64,000 bases of DNA from JAHEFU01 sp020440645 (GTDB lineage: Bacteria; 4484-113; JAFGCY01). The notes beneath the pieces are model-generated. The model saw only the letters and a list, made by a program, of their open reading frames with translations, did no database searches and had not been told where the DNA came from. Position numbers and translations under genes: made by a program. The stretch lies in NCBI GenBank assembly GCA_020440645.1, contig JAGRNR010000004.1, positions 1-64,000 of the forward strand, read 5' to 3'. The first letter of the stretch is position 1; the number at the start of each line of letters is the position of its first letter. This document shows positions 60,235 to 64,000 of this stretch, piece after piece.

Positions 60235-62091
60235 ATGATCAAGAACAGATACAGACGCAACGGTTTCACCCTGATCGAGGTGCTGGTGGTGGTACTCATC
60301 GCCGCCATCGTCTTCTCGGTGATGTTCACCGTGCTCGGCACATCCTTTGAGGTGCTGCGCGTTGGTGAGAGCCGTGCCCAGCTGAACAACAACACACGAG
60401 CGGCCCTGGATTACGTGGTGAATGACATCAGCACCGCGACCTCCATTCCGCTGGAGTATGACCGCGACATCAACGGTTACCCCGATGACCTGCCGTACAC
60501 CAATGGCGAAGGTTATGACGAGGATGCCGTCTGGCGCGTGGCCTGGCGGGTCAACAACCTGCCGGTGATCTCCGCGGGTTACTTCCTGAGCTGTGCCTGG
60601 AGTGACAGGCTGCGCCTGACCCACCAGTCTCTTGTGGCCGACACCCCCCGGGGCAGCAACCAGACCTTCGCCGTGCCGAAGGCGATCCGCCGCGACGGCT
60701 CCCGCGAGCTGGTCTACTACGACAGCCTGCTGCGCCTCGTGACCCCGGCCAACGATGAAATGCCTTACTACCTGTCCGGTGAGTGGGATCGCAACGGAGA
60801 CGGTGTTTTCGACGGTGCTGACCTGCAGAACTCCGGCCCCGGTGCCGGCCGTGGCGTGCTGGACGGCTACCCGGATGTGGTGGTCTCCGGTGCCCAGAAG
60901 GAAAGCTCCGTGCTGGTGCAGGACCTGTTCTACGCCTTCGCTGACAGCCCGGACATCGTGCGCCGTGAGCGCCAGATCCCGATCAGCGGCAACATCACCC
61001 GCGTGAAGTACGAGTACCTGCACGAGGTGCCGGTCTACCTCTCGCGCGTGAACGGCGGCAACGTCGAGATCTGCTACCAGAGCCTGCTTGACGGCAGCAT
61101 CAACTGGATTGCCGCCAATGATGAGCGTGACAATTCGATGGTTGGCATGGAGCCCCTGGTGGACCACTGGGAGATGCGCCAGATCGACGTGGCCTTCAAC
61201 GGCACCGACGGGTTCTACGTGGATCCGGACACCGGCGCGCAGTACGGCGGCTTCAGCTGGAAGCTGCAGGACAGCTACCCCGAGGGCTTCGACCCGCTGA
61301 AGCTGACCGGTGACCACGTGGCCCCGCCGACCGGAGTCGGCCTCGGTGAGGTGACCGGCGGCACACTGACCAGCGGCTGGAACTGTGCCGTGTTCGACAA
61401 CATCGATTCCAACGGCGACGGTCGCAACGATAACTCCCCGATCGACCGCTTTGCCTATGTGACCACCAGCGTGAGCGGTGGTGAAGTGATTGACGGTGGC
61501 ATCGCACAGTTGCGTCCCGACATGGAGCGCCTTCACGGTACCGGCTATTACCAGCGCAGCCTGAACCCGACCGGCGTCGGTGACCTTGGCGATGCGGACG
61601 GCATCCCTGACGGCGATGGCATCCCGGATGACCCGGTGCCCGGCTGGTGGCTGCCCTACATGCGCGCCGTGCGTGTGACCGTGGTGTCCACACCGAACGA
61701 TGTGATCGAGGAGCGCCGCAACAAGAGCGGTAAGGCTGGCAAGACCGGTTCCACCGTGTACTACCGCCTCGACAGCCCGATCCCCTTCTCGGATCCTTCC
61801 CGCACCCAGCCGCTGTACAACCAGCAGGCTGACTACATCGGCGTCAACAAGGACCTGGTGATGACCCGCACGGTCCCGGTCAACAGCCCCCTGGTGGAGA
61901 GCGGAGCCTATCCGTACTACCTCGAGCTGATGACCAGCCCGCGTGACAGCCGGATCCAGGAGCGCCGCGTGGACCAGAACGTGTTCGACGCGGTACGCAC
62001 CCTGTTCCGCGATCCGCTGGATCCGAGTGCGACCATCCGGGCCAGCACTCCCTCGGAGAAGCTGCAGGAAAAGGACCCGGTCTCGAACTGA
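60235..62091 (+). CDS. GspJ/PilW-like minor pseudopilin, oversized
   Basis: A 618-residue prepilin-like protein: leader MIKNRYRRNG, cleavage before FTLIE, helix VLVVVLIAAIVFSVMFTVL, then RAQLNNNTRAALDYVVNDIS, the GspJ/PilW pattern. Usual length is about 200 residues, so more than 400 residues are extra. The body contains Asp/Gly-rich calcium-loop-like segments (DRNGDGVFDGADL, DSNGDGRNDN, DADGIPDGDGIPDD). AGGTGAG stands before the ATG. A perfect terminator follows. Confidence 0.84.
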   Translation: MIKNRYRRNGFTLIEVLVVVLIAAIVFSVMFTVLGTSFEVLRVGESRAQLNNNTRAALDYVVNDISTATSIPLEYDRDINGYPDDLPYTNGEGYDEDAVWRVAWRVNNLPVISAGYFLSCAWSDRLRLTHQSLVADTPRGSNQTFAVPKAIRRDGSRELVYYDSLLRLVTPANDEMPYYLSGEWDRNGDGVFDGADLQNSGPGAGRGVLDGYPDVVVSGAQKESSVLVQDLFYAFADSPDIVRRERQIPISGNITRVKYEYLHEVPVYLSRVNGGNVEICYQSLLDGSINWIAANDERDNSMVGMEPLVDHWEMRQIDVAFNGTDGFYVDPDTGAQYGGFSWKLQDSYPEGFDPLKLTGDHVAPPTGVGLGEVTGGTLTSGWNCAVFDNIDSNGDGRNDNSPIDRFAYVTTSVSGGEVIDGGIAQLRPDMERLHGTGYYQRSLNPTGVGDLGDADGIPDGDGIPDDPVPGWWLPYMRAVRVTVVSTPNDVIEERRNKSGKAGKTGSTVYYRLDSPIPFSDPSRTQPLYNQQADYIGVNKDLVMTRTVPVNSPLVESGAYPYYLELMTSPRDSRIQERRVDQNVFDAVRTLFRDPLDPSATIRASTPSEKLQEKDPVSN

Positions 62092-62104
62092 CCTGAAGCA
62101 AGAG

Positions 62105-62139
62105 AATGGCCCGGCAACGTCCGGGCCATTTTTGCTTTT
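62105..62139 (+). terminator. Strong rho-independent terminator after the J-like gene
   Basis: A perfect 10-bp stem, AATGGCCCGG/CCGGGCCATT, with a 6-nt loop is followed by TTTTGCTTTT. It is 14 bases beyond the stop codon. Confidence 0.9.
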
Positions 62140-62183
62140 ACTGCACGGATGTGAAGGCTCAATTTTCTATATATATGGTGTAG

Positions 62184-62202
62184 ATTCCCAGCTCTTGGGA
62201 AT
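62184..62202. promoter_or_regulatory. Operator-like inverted repeat before the K-like gene
   Basis: ATTCCCA-5 nt-TGGGAAT is a perfect 7-bp inverted repeat in an AT-rich stretch with a TATATATA-type run upstream, between the terminator and the next gene. It is a plausible control site. Confidence 0.4.
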
Positions 62203-62219
62203 AATAAACTGCGAGGCTT

Positions 62220-64000
62220 ATGCGCACTTACACAAATCTCGTTGGTGGGTCCCCGGAAAGCGGCAGTGCTTCCACGGCTGACCTCACCCCTGGAACTGAT
62301 ATGACTGGAATATCCAATGGCGGAAACACCCCTCAGCACGCCCCTTGCGGGCAGCTCCGCGGACGCGCTGTGAAGCGCGGCCACCGGGGCGTCGTGCTGC
62401 TGGCCGTGATCATCTTCGTGGCGCTCCTGCTCCCGCTGGTGACGCTGGTCCTGACCAGCCTCAACACGGAAGCGGTCAGCACCGCAGAGGCGATCAAGGG
62501 CCACAAGCTGGACCTCGCGAGCCAGAAGGCGCTTAATGACGCCATCTCGCTCGTGGTGCAGCAGAAGTCCCTGCCGGACTATTACAGCTCGGCCAACCAG
62601 CCGGCCACGGCGATCGTCGTGCTCGACCCGGTCAGCGGCTTCCGCCGTGACCAGGTGCCGGACAGCGGCGTGGTCGGTGCTGCGGGCCTCGACGACATCC
62701 TCGGCACGGGAGACGACTACTGGACCAGTCCCCGTGGCGACCGTTCCGTGCTGCCGACGGATGTCTACGACCACACCCGCAACTATGAGTTCGACTTCAG
62801 CTTCAGCCAGATGCATTCGCCGACCTACCTCGGCCAGCCCTCGCTGCTGTCGTCAACCAACCGCTACAACGGCACGAGCCCGAACACCGGCGAGACCATC
62901 TGGCTGTTCAACCCCTACCTGGCGGTGGCGGTTGACGATGATGCCGACGGAATTGACGACGGTTACGACCCGAACGACGCCGGTGGCGACCCGTTTGACG
63001 GCAAGGAGGCCCAGCTGCATGGCAACGGTGGTTTCCCGAATGCTGACGAGCCCCGTCTGAACGGGCCCGGAAGTGCCGTCGAACGCAGCCTTGACAACGG
63101 AAACAACATCCGGGACTACATGCTCAACTCGCGCATCGCGATCTACGAGAGCGTGTTCACCGACCTCGACCGCGGCCCCGTGCCGACGGACCTGCTGAAG
63201 AGCTATGCCGACGTGACCGATGAGGCCGGCCGCATCAACCTGAACATCTTCTGCAAGAAGGTGCGCGTGCTGATGCCGGAGGCCGCCGACGTCGACTACA
63301 ACCTCGAGGGCCTGGCAACCAACGACTTCAACTACAACGAGCAGCTCAACGAGCTCGGCTTCAAGTGGATTGACAACCCGCTGTTCCCGGACCGCCTGAC
63401 CAACCAGCGCTGGAACTGGAACATCCCGGCCGGCACGCTGTCCAATGACGGCGATATCGACTTCGGTACGCTTGACCCGTCCACCGGCATCCCGGACCCG
63501 ACCCCGGACGGCTACTCCTGGCCTGACCTGGGCGAGAACGTGCAGCACTTCTACCTCGGCGACACCGATGGCGACGGCATTTCCCAGGGCAACGAGGCCG
63601 CGCGCCACAGTGTCGAGATGCTGACCAGCCTGCCTGGCGTCGACCTGGAGCTGGCACTCAACATCCTCGAGTACCTCAACCCGAGCCAGGACACGCTCAA
63701 CGCGATCGACCCGGGCTACGCTGATGGCAGCGTCGAGCCCAACATCGACCCGACCATCGGCGCCGCGGGCTACCGCTATGACGTGGCCAACGTCACCCCG
63801 CCGCTGACCGCGCTCGGCATCAACCTCGCGGGCGGCACCGTCGGCAGCATCTTCTGGGACTTCGCCGCCAGCGATGAGGACGACATGCCGCTGCCGCAGC
63901 CCTTCGCGCTTTCGAGCCTGGACCAGCTGCTCAACGTGCCCGGCATGACCCGCGCCAAGTTCAACAGGCTGAAGGACTACCTGACGATCCACAGCTATGA
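62220..64000 (+). CDS. GspK-like pseudopilin tip protein (partial, runs off the window)
   Basis: The frame is open to the window end, at least 593 residues. ATG at 62220 (GAGG three bases upstream) or 62301 could be the start. The prepilin-like signal reads KRGHRG, then VVLLAVIIFVALLLPLV; the usual Glu5 is missing, as is normal for GspK. YADVTDEAGRINLNIF is the GspK core motif, and the end of the visible frame, FALSSLDQLLNVPGMTRAKFNRLKDYL, is its helix-hairpin-helix-like repeat. Asp-rich loops (DDDADGIDDGYDPNDAG, DTDGDGISQGNEA) suggest calcium sites. Typical GspK has about 320 residues. In type II systems K caps the pseudopilus with I and J. Confidence 0.85.
   Translation, partial: MRTYTNLVGGSPESGSASTADLTPGTDMTGISNGGNTPQHAPCGQLRGRAVKRGHRGVVLLAVIIFVALLLPLVTLVLTSLNTEAVSTAEAIKGHKLDLASQKALNDAISLVVQQKSLPDYYSSANQPATAIVVLDPVSGFRRDQVPDSGVVGAAGLDDILGTGDDYWTSPRGDRSVLPTDVYDHTRNYEFDFSFSQMHSPTYLGQPSLLSSTNRYNGTSPNTGETIWLFNPYLAVAVDDDADGIDDGYDPNDAGGDPFDGKEAQLHGNGGFPNADEPRLNGPGSAVERSLDNGNNIRDYMLNSRIAIYESVFTDLDRGPVPTDLLKSYADVTDEAGRINLNIFCKKVRVLMPEAADVDYNLEGLATNDFNYNEQLNELGFKWIDNPLFPDRLTNQRWNWNIPAGTLSNDGDIDFGTLDPSTGIPDPTPDGYSWPDLGENVQHFYLGDTDGDGISQGNEAARHSVEMLTSLPGVDLELALNILEYLNPSQDTLNAIDPGYADGSVEPNIDPTIGAAGYRYDVANVTPPLTALGINLAGGTVGSIFWDFAASDEDDMPLPQPFALSSLDQLLNVPGMTRAKFNRLKDYLTIHSY

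Overview
The window is 64 kb of bacterial chromosome. Hand-counted lines of core genes are about 60% G+C. The organism looks like a diderm of an uncultivated or poorly known lineage: it has several lipobox proteins, secreted PKD, dockerin-like and cohesin-like proteins, and a type II secretion/type IV pilus-like pseudopilin cluster. It makes isoprenoids by the mevalonate route. No phylum marker such as rRNA or ribosomal protein genes is present, so I do not name a phylum.

Layout. 0.4-1.7 kb: a dicarboxylate/amino-acid symporter. 1.9-7.3 kb: a tightly overlapping mevalonate operon (type 2 IPP isomerase, an HMG-CoA reductase-mevalonate kinase fusion, diphosphomevalonate decarboxylase, phosphomevalonate kinase); HMG-CoA synthase is not here. 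7.3-12.3 kb: a NodB-like deacetylase, a small coiled-coil protein, tRNA-Asp and tRNA-Phe, a response regulator, a YtxH-like protein, a rhodanese and a methyltransferase. 12.5-20.2 kb: a DEAD-box helicase with a very long Arg/Gly-rich N-terminus, two prolyl oligopeptidase paralogues and biotin-protein ligase. 20.2-25.4 kb: an AMIN/STN-like secretin-associated protein, a lipoprotein, an aspartase/fumarase with a Lys/Ala tail, two tiny Cys-containing proteins, CinA and a ROK kinase. 25.5-37.4 kb: mostly secreted, lipidated or membrane proteins of unknown function, several with dockerin-like or PKD modules. 37.6-39.7 kb: uvrC. 39.7-46.3 kb: two large STAND-type AAA/TPR paralogues on either side of a decayed lipoprotein gene. 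46.5-52.7 kb: small membrane proteins, then an ArsR-type regulator heading a run of three SRPBCC and two VOC genes. 52.7-53.9 kb: paiB-like gene and hpt. 54-64 kb: seven pseudopilin genes (H-, I-, G-, G-, G-, J- and K-like), all far longer than the family norm; the last runs off the window.

Two features cross the whole window. First, intergenic spaces carry families of short imperfect tandem words (period 7, 8 or 9), usually arranged as facing arms of an inverted repeat and often touching or supplying the stop codon of a neighbouring gene. One pair, 56 bp long, brackets a single AT-rich secreted-protein gene like the ends of a cassette. Second, many genes have a TATAAT-like box only 6-8 bases before the start codon, which predicts leaderless mRNAs, while others have a -10 box about 25-45 bases upstream plus a normal Shine-Dalgarno (SD) sequence.

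All calls come from reading the sequence and translations by eye. No database search was run. Motif positions are approximate.
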